From JAGXQV01 sp041674485 (GTDB taxonomy: Bacteria; Pseudomonadota; Gammaproteobacteria; Burkholderiales; Sulfuricellaceae): a DNA stretch of 64,000 nt. Of this stretch, positions 35,590 through 43,737 are shown in pieces; position 1 is the stretch's first letter; the number at the start of each line of letters is the position of its first letter. A program made the position numbers and the translations under genes. The notes beneath the pieces were generated by a model that worked only from the letters and a program-made list of their open reading frames with translations, made no database searches and was not told the DNA's origin. The stretch lies in contig JBAYVP010000002.1 in assembly GCA_041674485.1 (NCBI GenBank), positions 1-64,000 of the forward strand, given 5' to 3'.

Positions 35590-35617
35590 AAAAAAGGCAG
35601 CAAAGCTGCCTTTTTTA
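35590..35617. terminator. Bidirectional rho-independent terminator downstream of rpmE
   Basis: AAAAAAGGCAGC-AAA-GCTGCCTTTTTT is a 12-base stem with an A/T tail on both sides. It follows rpmE (minus strand) by 22 bases and separates it from the metalloprotease gene. Confidence 0.9.
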
Positions 35618-35638
35618 TTAAACAGTTGCGCAAGTTTT

Positions 35639-35854
35639 CTACGCAGCAGCTTTGGTGCCATATTTCTGGCGGAATTTATCGATACGACCAGCGGTATCGA
35701 CGATCTTCTGTGTACCGGTATAGAACGGGTGACATTCGGAGCAAACTTCGACCTTCAGTTCCGGCTTGCTCATAACTGACTTAGTCTTGAAGCTGTTGCC
35801 GCAACTGCACGTCACGGTGATTTCCTGGTAATTCGGGTGAATATCTGCTTTCAT
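35639..35854 (-). CDS. rpmE: Ribosomal protein bL31
   Basis: 71 residues. The sequence begins MKADIHPNYQEITVTCSCGN and includes SECHPFYTGTQK, the family signature. Four cysteines, C-x-C near 16-18 and C-x2-C at 37-40, mark the zinc-binding (C+) form rather than the zinc-free form used in zinc shortage. The ATG has GGAAAA upstream. A strong terminator follows. Confidence 0.97.
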   Translation of the reverse strand: MKADIHPNYQEITVTCSCGNSFKTKSVMSKPELKVEVCSECHPFYTGTQKIVDTAGRIDKFRQKYGTKAAA

Positions 35855-36069
35855 TTTTTTCCTTGCGATGTATCGGTGCGGCGGGTGTACGCACTCACGG
35901 GGCGCGCATTATCCATAAAAAGATGGGGAGGCGCAAATTTTTATAGACACGCCCGGGTTGCAGGGATTGCATCGGTATTGCCAGGCGCTGGTCGTGACGG
36001 CTCGTATCACATAAACTCCGCATATTGATTGGCTTCAAGCCGGATCAGCCAGAACATGGAACAAATATT

Positions 36070-37323
36070 ATGCATAGACTGAGCCGCAATGATTACCGGA
36101 CGCTGGTGTTAGCCGCGCTGGGTGGTGCGCTGGAGTTTTACGACTTCATCATTTTCGTGTTCTTCGCGGTAGTGATCGGGCAGCTATTCTTTCCGCCCGA
36201 CATGCCGGACTGGCTGCGCCAGTTGCAGACTTTCGGTATTTTTGCAGCAGGTTATTTGGCGCGGCCGCTGGGCGGCATCGTGATGGCGCACTTCGGCGAT
36301 ATGCTGGGTCGCAAGCGCATGTTCATGTTGAGTATTTTCCTGATGTCCGTGCCGACGCTGGCGATCGGCCTGCTGCCGACCTATGCCGTCATCGGCATCT
36401 GGGCACCGCTGCTGCTGCTCGCCCTGCGCGTGCTGCAAGGGGCGGCGATTGGCGGGGAAGTGCCAGGTGCCTGGGTATTCGTCTCCGAACATGTGCCGCC
36501 GCGCCATGTCGGCTTTGCCTGCGGCACGCTGACCGCCGGGCTGACCGGCGGAATCCTGCTCGGCTCGCTGGTGGCGACCGCAGTCAACAAGCTGTATGCG
36601 CCCGCCGAATTGCTCGCGGAAGGCTGGCGCGTGCCATTCATTATCGGCGGTGTCTTTGGCTTGCTGTCTGTCTGGCTGCGCCAGTGGCTGCATGAAACAC
36701 CGGTATTCAAGGAGATGCAGGCGCGCCAGGCGCTGGCAGACGAATTGCCGCTGAAAACGGTATTGCGCGAACACCGCCCCGCCGTGATCCTGACCATGCT
36801 GATGACCTGGCTGCTGTCCGCAGCGGTGGTGGTGATGATATTGATGACCCCGACGCTGGTGCAAAAACTCTATGGAATTTCAGCCGCCACCGCCTTGCAG
36901 GCGAACAGCATCGCGACCTTGTTCCTGAGTTTGGGCTGCGTGGCCTTCGGTGCGCTGGCTGACCGTTACGGCGCGGGGCGGGTACTGATGGCCGGCTGCA
37001 CGATGTTGGGCGCCACTTCGGCGCTGTTCTACCAGCAGATATCGGTCGCGCCGCAGAACATCAATGGAATGTATGCCCTGTGCGGTTTTTTTGTCGGCGT
37101 GATCGGCGTGGTGCCAAGCGTCGCAGTCAAGGCTTTTCCCCCGGTGGTGCGCTTTTCCGGATTGTCATTTTCCTACAATGTGGCCTATGCGGTGTTCGGC
37201 GGGCTCACTCCGGTGATAGTGAGCCTGATGCTGCCGCTCGATCCTTTGGCGCCGGCGCATTACGTGGTAGCGTTGAGTGCAATGGGCGTGATGATCGGGA
37301 TGCATTTGTGGCGGCGCGGGTAA
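36070..37323 (+). CDS. MFS transporter, metabolite:H+ symporter (MHS) type
   Basis: 417 residues from ATG 36070. Twelve membrane helices are predicted. The N-terminal signature LGGALEFYDFIIFVFFAVVI and the loop FGDMLGRKRMFMLSIF (MFS motif A) are typical of the MHS group (ProP/ShiA/KgtP-like). The substrate cannot be assigned from sequence. It stands alone between rpmE (divergent) and the redox operon at 37492. Confidence 0.88.
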   Translation: MHRLSRNDYRTLVLAALGGALEFYDFIIFVFFAVVIGQLFFPPDMPDWLRQLQTFGIFAAGYLARPLGGIVMAHFGDMLGRKRMFMLSIFLMSVPTLAIGLLPTYAVIGIWAPLLLLALRVLQGAAIGGEVPGAWVFVSEHVPPRHVGFACGTLTAGLTGGILLGSLVATAVNKLYAPAELLAEGWRVPFIIGGVFGLLSVWLRQWLHETPVFKEMQARQALADELPLKTVLREHRPAVILTMLMTWLLSAAVVVMILMTPTLVQKLYGISAATALQANSIATLFLSLGCVAFGALADRYGAGRVLMAGCTMLGATSALFYQQISVAPQNINGMYALCGFFVGVIGVVPSVAVKAFPPVVRFSGLSFSYNVAYAVFGGLTPVIVSLMLPLDPLAPAHYVVALSAMGVMIGMHLWRRG

Positions 37324-37491
37324 CGTGCTGTCGGCATCGACACGAGATGCGCATATCGCCATCCACGTCAAAATACAGCTCCCGTTAAGGCTATAATGCA
37401 TCCCGCGAGGATGGAGCAAGCAACCCATACCCATGGTCATTTCGATGACGGCAGCAAACGCACCGAATTCAAGCTACAGGATCACCCACAC

Positions 37492-38328
37492 ATGAACACG
37501 GCAAGATACCTTAAAATTTTCACCCTTATTCCTATTCTCGCGATCCTCAACTCAGGTTGCGGCGGTGAGGGCGGGAATACGCTGAAATCTGGCGCGCCTA
37601 CGGAAAACCTGTCGATAGGCCGCATGAAAGTGGCCATCATGCCGGAGTATGACGACCCGAGCGTACTGGCCATTTATGACGGCAAATTTGAAGAGGTTCC
37701 AACTTATCCCATCAAGACCAGTTTCCTCATCCCCAAGGGCTCGGTCATCAGCGACGCTTGCAGCCTATCGCATGAAGGGCAGCATTTTTGCCAGCTCTAC
37801 CGGACAATCAACCGGGGCGACCACGACGAGGTAAGCCTGCTGCTGCCCTATCCAAATTTTTATCTCAGCTTCCATACGCCACGGCTGGACATCGAAACAG
37901 AGAAAAAGGATTTGACCTATTTGATCAAGTCCAATCACCCGGTTAAAACCCTGGAAGTTGATATTCAGCAACCCTTGCGCAGCACTGATTTCAACGTAAC
38001 GCCGCCGGGCAATGCTACCCACTCGGGAAAAAGCGACGCGATCAGCGTCATTAAAGGGTTCAACCATTTCGTCTACAAGTTTGAAGGCATTGCCCAAGGC
38101 CAGGAAAACGCATTTAAAATCGCCTACCTGAAGAGCGACCCCAATCCATCGGTCGATATCAAGTACACCGCCATGCGCACCCCGCAGACGCAGAGCGCAC
38201 CTTATGAAGCCCAGAGGAGTATTAAAACGATCATCTACGCGTTCTTCGGGGCGGGCGTGTTGTGCATTGCGGCGGTAGCTTTCTGGTTCATCCGTTCGCG
38301 CAATAAAAAGCGAGGCAAGTCAATATGA
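37492..38328 (+). CDS. Membrane-anchored lipoprotein opening the redox/copper assembly operon
   Basis: 278 residues from the ATG at 37492, with AGGA ~13 bases upstream. A lipobox NSGCGGEG near residue 23 follows a short signal; the C terminus carries one predicted membrane helix (~248-268) and a basic tail. The middle (~50-200) is beta-rich and contains paired Cys (SDACSLSHEGQHFC). I do not recognise a family. Its stop overlaps the start of the CcmH-like gene (ATGA), so it may be a partner of it in cytochrome maturation. Confidence 0.7.
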   Translation: MNTARYLKIFTLIPILAILNSGCGGEGGNTLKSGAPTENLSIGRMKVAIMPEYDDPSVLAIYDGKFEEVPTYPIKTSFLIPKGSVISDACSLSHEGQHFCQLYRTINRGDHDEVSLLLPYPNFYLSFHTPRLDIETEKKDLTYLIKSNHPVKTLEVDIQQPLRSTDFNVTPPGNATHSGKSDAISVIKGFNHFVYKFEGIAQGQENAFKIAYLKSDPNPSVDIKYTAMRTPQTQSAPYEAQRSIKTIIYAFFGAGVLCIAAVAFWFIRSRNKKRGKSI

Positions 38329-38771
38329 ATACGCGACTTAACCTGCGCCAGATATTTCTGCCCTTTTGTTTATGCATGGCAGTCGCTTATGCCGCCGCGC
38401 CCTCCAGCGCCTTTGCGCTGACCATCAACGAAGTAGTCAAGGATCTCGCCTGCCCCTGCGAATGCCCGCTAGTCTTGGAGGACTGCAACATGACCTGCGG
38501 CTTGGAGTGGAAGAATGAAGTGGGCGAAATGATCAGCAAGGGCATGAACAAGCAGCAGATCATGGATTATTTCATCGGTAAATATGGTGACGATGCCCGC
38601 ATTACCCCCTCGCAGCGAATTCAGGGCAAGGTTTACCAATACACGCGAAGCTTTGACACTTCGGATTGGGTATTGCTGTGGGCCGGGTTGATTACATGGA
38701 TATTACTGATGTTTTTTGGCATCTACATCGGCGTTAAGAAGTTGTTTTTTAATAAACCTGCAAAAGAGTAA
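38325..38771 (+). CDS. CcmH-like cytochrome c biogenesis protein
   Basis: 148 residues. A signal peptide ends near SAFALT, followed by the CcmH core, INEVVKDLACPCECPLVLED. The usual CxxC reads CPCEC here, with further Cys in CNMTC (~60-64), more cysteines than a standard CcmH. The following GLEWKNEVGEMISKG and MDYFIGKYGDDARITP are family features. A C-terminal helix (~112-135) anchors it. It would reduce apocytochrome cysteines for haem ligation. No CcmE, CcmF or CcmG is in this window. Confidence 0.8.
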   Translation: MNTRLNLRQIFLPFCLCMAVAYAAAPSSAFALTINEVVKDLACPCECPLVLEDCNMTCGLEWKNEVGEMISKGMNKQQIMDYFIGKYGDDARITPSQRIQGKVYQYTRSFDTSDWVLLWAGLITWILLMFFGIYIGVKKLFFNKPAKE

Positions 38772-38824
38772 CTTTCTGCTCAGCCTGCCAATCAATTCAT
38801 TTGTAGCCAATGACAAGTTAAATC

Positions 38825-39021
38825 GTAACTACTCAGATCGAAGTAGTATGCTCGAAAATAGCCACAACGCCAGTCCCTTCCCCATGTAAGGGGGAAGGTT
38901 AGGATGGGGGTGGGAGGGTGGAATCATCGCAAAGTGTCTTTGATACCCCACCTTTCTACCCCCATCCCTGCCTTCCCCCTGCAAGGGGGAAGGAGAAAAG
39001 CGGCAGCACCTGAGTAGTTGC
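38825..39021. repeat. Repeat family A, complete copy with inverted ends
   Basis: Begins GTAACTACTCAG and ends CACCTGAGTAGTTGC, so it has ~12-base terminal inverted repeats. Internal hairpins with CTTCCCC/GGGGAAG arms make a long fold-back. Related copies are at 19095, 51439, 57167 and 60838. It carries no gene and fills most of the 326-base gap 38772-39097. Confidence 0.85.
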
Positions 39022-39097
39022 CAGAATTTCCATAAAACAAAGGCCATGCCGTTACCGGGAAAGCGTCCCCGTCTTCGGTCGGCATGCAAAGTGAAAC

Positions 39098-39940
39098 ATG
39101 AAATCATCAGCAAAGTCCTTACTTATCAGCCTTGCCGTATTTTTGTTGCTATGCGTAGCCGCACTTTTTGCCGTATTCCTGTACCTGACCGAACAAGGCC
39201 CGGGCGACGCGATCCATGGGCTCAATAACGCGGCAAGACTGACTATGTACAAGTACGGCATGGTCGATAAATTGTCTTCCGGCGAAATCAAACGCCTCTA
39301 TCTGGATACCTGCACCCGGAAATGCCACGGCAAAGATGTCATCGAAAAAAAACCTAGAACCGCAGCGGAATGGGAAGCGGTGATGACGCGCATGAAGGCA
39401 TCTGACCGGGCGGGAATCACGGATCGCCATGCCGAGACCATCACACGTTATCTGCAAAGCAATTATTTGAGCAATGTGCCCACGGTGCTTCCCGAGAAGA
39501 TCATGAAGTTCGTCAAACTCCACTTATGGAGAAGCGATTTCGGAGAAAGCGACCTGTTTCTGGATTTGATTTATATACCCCAGGAACACCGTAAACTGTT
39601 GCCCTATCTGGGGGTACGCAGCGCGCCGACAGATAGGCAAGCCGCTTTTTTTGTCGTTTATGTCAATACTCACCAAGGATCGGTTCCTCCGTGGGATTTT
39701 TCGCAACTGGTGACGCTGCACGTCAATAACGGCTCCGGGCAAAGCGCAAACGCCTGGAAAGTGCTTTATGAGGACGGCCAGCGCCACCATAATCAAGGGG
39801 TTCTCGTTTTTCCCAATATTGACACCGACCAAGCGACTGACATGGAAATTAAAATGCGCCTGCCGGGACTGGGAATGAGAACTTTCCAATGGAAACTGCC
39901 CATACCCGCTTTATCTGAAGGAGACCCTGTTGAACACTAA
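39098..39940 (+). CDS. Periplasmic cytochrome with non-canonical CX3CH haem motif
   Basis: 280 residues with one N-terminal helix (~8-30). A single haem-like motif, CTRKCH, lies at ~72-77. It has three residues between the cysteines instead of two. The preceding LSSGEIKRLYLDT and following GKDVIEKKPRTAAEWE resemble cytochrome domains of multihaem proteins, so I call it a CX3CH cytochrome. The rest (~130-280) contains a beta-rich domain. It overlaps the thioredoxin gene downstream and lies in an operon rich in haem and copper assembly factors. Confidence 0.7.
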   Translation: MKSSAKSLLISLAVFLLLCVAALFAVFLYLTEQGPGDAIHGLNNAARLTMYKYGMVDKLSSGEIKRLYLDTCTRKCHGKDVIEKKPRTAAEWEAVMTRMKASDRAGITDRHAETITRYLQSNYLSNVPTVLPEKIMKFVKLHLWRSDFGESDLFLDLIYIPQEHRKLLPYLGVRSAPTDRQAAFFVVYVNTHQGSVPPWDFSQLVTLHVNNGSGQSANAWKVLYEDGQRHHNQGVLVFPNIDTDQATDMEIKMRLPGLGMRTFQWKLPIPALSEGDPVEH

Positions 39941-40475
39941 AACCTACAAACTGCTCATTATTCTCGCCGGCGCCGGTTTGGTGCTTGCCATTGCCGTTGC
40001 CGCTGCCCTGATTACGCGGGGAAATTCAGAAAATGCGCTTCCGTCACAATCCGCCCCTGCCGATAAAAAGGAACAAGCCCCCAATTTTACGCTCGCGCTC
40101 CTTGAAGGAAAAAGCTTTCAGTTCAGCGCATACAAAGGGAAGCCCGTCCTGATCAATTTCTTTGCATCCTGGTGTTTGCCATGCAGGGAAGAAATGCCTG
40201 TCCTGGTAAAAATTGCCCGTGAATATGGACCCAAAGGCGTGGTGTTTCTGGGAATCGCCGTCGACGATACCGAGGAGAAGATGAAGGATTTCATAGTAAA
40301 ATATGAGGTCAATTTTCCGGTAGGTCTGGATAAAACGTCAGAGGTTCAAAAATCCTTTGGCTTGTATGGTATACCCACCACTTACTTCATAGACAAGCAA
40401 GGCGTTATCAACTACTTCCACTCCGGTGCCGTAACAGAGGAATTGCTGAAACATGAACTGGATAAGCTGCTTTAA
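39930..40475 (+). CDS. TlpA/ResA-type membrane-anchored thioredoxin
   Basis: 181 residues from a TTG at 39930, with GAAGGAG 9 bases before and an 11-base overlap with the upstream gene. One N-terminal helix (~8-28) is followed by a thioredoxin domain with active site WCLPC (~residue 85-89), LINFFASWCLPCREEMPVL, and a cis-Pro in YGIPTTYFID. TlpA/ResA proteins reduce cysteines of apocytochromes or copper-site proteins in the periplasm. Closely similar to the protein at 43212. Confidence 0.88.
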   Translation: MNTKTYKLLIILAGAGLVLAIAVAAALITRGNSENALPSQSAPADKKEQAPNFTLALLEGKSFQFSAYKGKPVLINFFASWCLPCREEMPVLVKIAREYGPKGVVFLGIAVDDTEEKMKDFIVKYEVNFPVGLDKTSEVQKSFGLYGIPTTYFIDKQGVINYFHSGAVTEELLKHELDKLL

Positions 40476-40965
40476 AAATCTCTGCGCTGCTTTTTTCAGT
40501 CTGGCCTTGCTCTCCGGTTGCGGTGAGGAAAGCAAGCCGCTGCTGCAGGTTGGCGCAAAAGCCGTGCCCTTCACCCTCGAACTGATCGGCGGCAAGCAAA
40601 GCCAACTGGAGCAATATGCCGGAAAAGGGCTGGTTATCACCTTCATGTCCTCCTGGTGTCCCTGCTCCAACCAATCCATGCCGTTCATGAAACAGGCCTA
40701 CGCGAAACACAATAACGGCGAGATAGCATTTTTGATGATCGGCGTTCAGGATTCCCGGTCAAAATTTGAAAAATTTGTCGAGAAATGGCAAGTGCCCTTC
40801 CCAGCCGGTTATGACAAGGGCGACAAAATTGCCAATGACTATGGCGTGAGCTCGCCGCCGACCACTTTTTTTATCGACAAAAACGGCATTGTGAAACGCG
40901 CTTTTTATGGAAACATCGCGGAGAAACCGCAAGAATTCCAGCGATGGGTTGAGGAGATCATTTAA
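40453..40965 (+). CDS. Thioredoxin-like lipoprotein with WCPCS site
   Basis: 170 residues. A lipobox SGCGEES follows the signal peptide. The redox site reads SSWCPCSNQSMPF instead of a CxxC, i.e. two cysteines one residue apart (C-P-C), the TlpA-fold being otherwise conserved (YGVSSPPTTFFIDKNG). This may not be an ordinary thiol oxidoreductase; metal or haem delivery is possible. It overlaps both neighbours, in an ATGA-coupled operon with the CcdA-like gene. Confidence 0.75.
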   Translation: MNWISCFKNLCAAFFSLALLSGCGEESKPLLQVGAKAVPFTLELIGGKQSQLEQYAGKGLVITFMSSWCPCSNQSMPFMKQAYAKHNNGEIAFLMIGVQDSRSKFEKFVEKWQVPFPAGYDKGDKIANDYGVSSPPTTFFIDKNGIVKRAFYGNIAEKPQEFQRWVEEII

Positions 40966-41669
40966 TGTCTATAGGAGGCGCCGCCGCATTGTGGGGAGGG
41001 TTTTCCGCGTTTTTTTCGATCTGGCAGGTTTGCATCCTGCAAATCAGCCCCTTTTTTATCGCCTTTATTGTCGGCATATACTTTGCGACGCCAGCCAAGC
41101 ATGCCGCTCCGGAAATTCGCCGCTGGATACTGCTTCCCTGCATCGCTTACGGAATTGGCTTCACAGTTTTTTATTCCCTGCTCATCGCCTCCGCCTTGGA
41201 TATCAGCCGGCCTCTGATCCATAGTATCAGCCCATTGCGGGTAGTTTCCGGCGTGTTTTTCCTGCTGGTGGGCCTGTATATTTTACTGATGGATCGCCTG
41301 CCCATTCTGGGCAAACTGCACCGGCCTCTAATGGTGAACATCCTGGCTCTGTTTATCGGAATGACGCTCGCCATCATCTATTCCCCGTGCATCACTCCGA
41401 TGCTCTCCGATATCATGGGACTGGCATCCCAGCGGAGCACTGCGGTTGAAGGCTGGTATCTGGCGTTTTTTTACGGGCTCGGAACCACCATCGCCCTGTG
41501 CATGACGGCAATTGCGCTGATCCTGTTGGCCAGAAAGCAGAAAGCCGTCATACGCAACGCAGTGTTGATAAAAAACCTTTGCGCCACAATTTTGTTTATC
41601 CTTGCCGCCATGAACATGACCGGCCTGATGCGGCATTACAAGGCGTTTGTTCTCGGGTTTGTGCTGTGA
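40965..41669 (+). CDS. CcdA/DsbD-type membrane protein
   Basis: 234 residues, six or so membrane helices. The motif SPCITPML (~140-147) contains the Cys-x-x-Pro type of the CcdA/DsbD transmembrane domain, and an N-terminal WQVCIL supplies the second Cys. CcdA passes electrons from cytoplasmic thioredoxin to periplasmic partners such as the TlpA-like proteins encoded around it. ATG overlaps the previous stop (TAATG). Confidence 0.8.
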   Translation: MSIGGAAALWGGFSAFFSIWQVCILQISPFFIAFIVGIYFATPAKHAAPEIRRWILLPCIAYGIGFTVFYSLLIASALDISRPLIHSISPLRVVSGVFFLLVGLYILLMDRLPILGKLHRPLMVNILALFIGMTLAIIYSPCITPMLSDIMGLASQRSTAVEGWYLAFFYGLGTTIALCMTAIALILLARKQKAVIRNAVLIKNLCATILFILAAMNMTGLMRHYKAFVLGFVL

Positions 41670-41899
41670 TCGCGCCACCCAAGGGGATCAAGAAGCAGGT
41701 TCTCGGCGGCATGCTGGCCTGCCTGGGCGCCGTCACCGCGCTATTGGCAAGGGTGATCGGTTTTGAGCTGGATATTTTTTATGTGATTATCAGCGCGATC
41801 GGGGTAGGCCTGTTTCTGTATGGCACCGTGCAAAAAAACCAGCAAGAATTAACCGGCGGCGAAGAGCCGCTTCAAACCAAAAGGGCCACAAATGAATAA
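41666..41899 (+). CDS. Small two-helix membrane protein
   Basis: 77 residues from a GTG at 41666 that overlaps the CcdA-like stop (GTGA). Two predicted membrane helices (~12-30, ~36-52) follow a basic N terminus. The family is not recognised. Its stop overlaps the SCO1 start by 8 bases, so it belongs to the assembly operon. Confidence 0.65.
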   Translation: MIAPPKGIKKQVLGGMLACLGAVTALLARVIGFELDIFYVIISAIGVGLFLYGTVQKNQQELTGGEEPLQTKRATNE

Positions 41900-42578
41900 A
41901 CAGCGTGGGGCTCTGAACAGAAAGAGCCTTGCAATTCTGCTGATCGTGGCGGTAGCCATCGCCGTGGCTGCCGCCGCCTTTATCGGCGCGCGGCCGGGCA
42001 AAGAACCCGCCGTTAAGCCCCCCGAGGAGATCGAGGACTACCTCTTCTGGGAAGCGAAGAAATTGACAGATTTCAAATTGATCGGCGGTGGCAACAAAAC
42101 ACTGGGCCCGGATGACCTGAAGGGGAAGTGGAGTTTTATTTTCTTCGGCTACATAAACTGCCCCGATGTCTGCCCGCTCACCATGGGGGTATTGGGAAAA
42201 ACGTTCAATCTCATCGAAAAAGACCCGGCCGCTTATCAGGAGATACAAGGCATTTTTATTTCAGTTGATCCGAAACGCGATACGCCGGAGCTGGTCAAAG
42301 AATACGCCTCCTATTTCAGCAGCAAGATCACCGGTGTCACCGGAGAACTCGCGCAACTGGAAGCGTTTTCCCGGCAAATGAGCGCCCTGTACACCATCCA
42401 CCCCAAAGAAGCGCAGGCCTCCGGGGATGACTACCAGGTGACGCACAACTCGACCGTCTTTCTCGTCGACCCGCAGGGCAGACTGTATGGCCGGTTTCCG
42501 CCACCCCAGCTTCCCCAAGAAATTGCCGGGGTGTTTTTGAAAATTCGCACGTTCTACAATGAAAGGGTAAAAAAATGA
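41892..42578 (+). CDS. SCO1/SenC-family copper chaperone
   Basis: 228 residues. An N-terminal helix (~13-32) is followed by a thioredoxin-like domain with the copper-binding CPDVCP (~96-101) in GYINCPDVCPLTMGVLGK and the distal His in VTHNSTVFLVD. SCO1 proteins insert copper into CuA sites of cytochrome oxidases and into NosZ. That fits the CuA-like domain of the NosZ-family protein at 24346. It overlaps the PCu(A)C gene by four bases. Confidence 0.9.
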   Translation: MNKQRGALNRKSLAILLIVAVAIAVAAAAFIGARPGKEPAVKPPEEIEDYLFWEAKKLTDFKLIGGGNKTLGPDDLKGKWSFIFFGYINCPDVCPLTMGVLGKTFNLIEKDPAAYQEIQGIFISVDPKRDTPELVKEYASYFSSKITGVTGELAQLEAFSRQMSALYTIHPKEAQASGDDYQVTHNSTVFLVDPQGRLYGRFPPPQLPQEIAGVFLKIRTFYNERVKK

Positions 42579-43072
42579 TCAAGATTTTTTCGCAAGTATT
42601 GGCCGCGCTGACGCTCGGTTTCCTCGCCTCAAATGCCTGGGCAAACGGCGATATCCAGGTCAAAGATGCCTGGATGCCGACCGCGCCACCCGGCGTCAAG
42701 GTGATGGCCGCTTATCTGGAGATAAAGAACACCGGCAAGCAACAACAAGTGCTCACCGGCGTTACCAGCCCCGCCTTCGGCAAGATCGAAATTCACCGCA
42801 GCGTGATTCAGGGGAACGTGGCACGCATGGATCACCAGAAAGAGTTGGCCATTCCCGCCAACGCCTCGGTATTGCTGCAACAAGGCGGCTTGCACCTCAT
42901 GCTGATGGATGTAAAAAAACCCCTCGCCAGCGGCGACCAGGTTCCCATGACCTTCATTTTCGGCAATGGCGAAAAAATTGCAGCCACCGCAATCGTCCGC
43001 TCCGGCAAGATGGAAGGCATGGAAGAGCGCGGGGCTATGGATCATTCCGGGCATGGCGGGCATAAGCATTAA
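42575..43072 (+). CDS. PCu(A)C-family periplasmic copper chaperone
   Basis: 165 residues. The signal ends NAWANGD; the copper site is the H-x-n-M/H-x2-M set seen in IEIHRSVI, RMDHQKE and HLMLMDVKKPL. The C terminus carries HSGHGGHKH, an added His/Met-rich tail. It delivers Cu(I) to SCO1 or directly to CuA. It ends the overlapping run of the copper genes. The next 139 bases hold a family-D hairpin. Confidence 0.9.
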   Translation: MIKIFSQVLAALTLGFLASNAWANGDIQVKDAWMPTAPPGVKVMAAYLEIKNTGKQQQVLTGVTSPAFGKIEIHRSVIQGNVARMDHQKELAIPANASVLLQQGGLHLMLMDVKKPLASGDQVPMTFIFGNGEKIAATAIVRSGKMEGMEERGAMDHSGHGGHKH

Positions 43073-43103
43073 CCGTAGCGCTGGACGAGCCGTAACCAAA
43101 AAT

Positions 43104-43149
43104 GTAGGTCGGGCTTTGCCCGACATGGTGGGCGGAGTCCACCCTACGG
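43104..43149. repeat. Family D hairpin repeat
   Basis: GTAGGTCGGGC-TTTGCCCGACAT-GGTGGGCGGAGTCCACCCTACGG: nested hairpins, related to 4669, 53221 and 57312. Confidence 0.6.
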
Positions 43150-43211
43150 TTTCGTTGAAAAAATCTTGTCACGTTTTGACATGATTTAACTTGCAAGTGA
43201 CTAAGGAAGCG

Positions 43212-43727
43212 ATGCTAAAACCTGAACCCCAACCCCGCCGTTTTCTGCTCGCGCTGCTGCTGGGCAGCTTTTTGTTTATGCTGGGATGCAGCGGCAACAC
43301 GACAGAGCCCAAAGCCGCAATAGAAAATGCGCCCGATTTCAATGTGGCGCTCTTTGATGGCGGCGAATTTCAGTTAAGTGCGCAAAAAGGCAAAGTGGTC
43401 GTAATCAACTTCTTCGCCTCATGGTGCGTCTCCTGCGGCGAAGAAACGCCTCACATTGAAAAAGTATTCGGCGAATATGCATCTCAGCCGGTAGCGTTTC
43501 TGGGCATTGCCGTCGATGATACGGAAAAAAAGGCAAAAGAATTCATGAAGAAATCAGGCCTGACTATACCTGCTGGATTGGATCGGACCGGCAAAATCAA
43601 AGACGCCTACGGCCTGTACGGCATGCCCACCACGTTCTTTATCGACAAGAACGGCAAGATCAGCTATTTCCACGCGGGTGTCGTTACGGAAGAATTGCTC
43701 AGGCATGAAATCGGCAAGCTGCTTTGA
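43212..43727 (+). CDS. TlpA-type thioredoxin lipoprotein
   Basis: 171 residues from ATG 43212 (a TTG 21 bases upstream is also open). The lipobox is LGCSGN. Active site WCVSC (~residue 73-77) in NFFASWCVSCGEETPH, with YGMPTTFFIDKNGK at the C terminus. Close paralogue of 39930-40475 (shared GLDRTGK/GIAVDDTE segments). It probably keeps cytochrome or copper-site cysteines reduced. Confidence 0.88.
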   Translation: MLKPEPQPRRFLLALLLGSFLFMLGCSGNTTEPKAAIENAPDFNVALFDGGEFQLSAQKGKVVVINFFASWCVSCGEETPHIEKVFGEYASQPVAFLGIAVDDTEKKAKEFMKKSGLTIPAGLDRTGKIKDAYGLYGMPTTFFIDKNGKISYFHAGVVTEELLRHEIGKLL

Positions 43728-43737
43728 CCCTGCGCGC

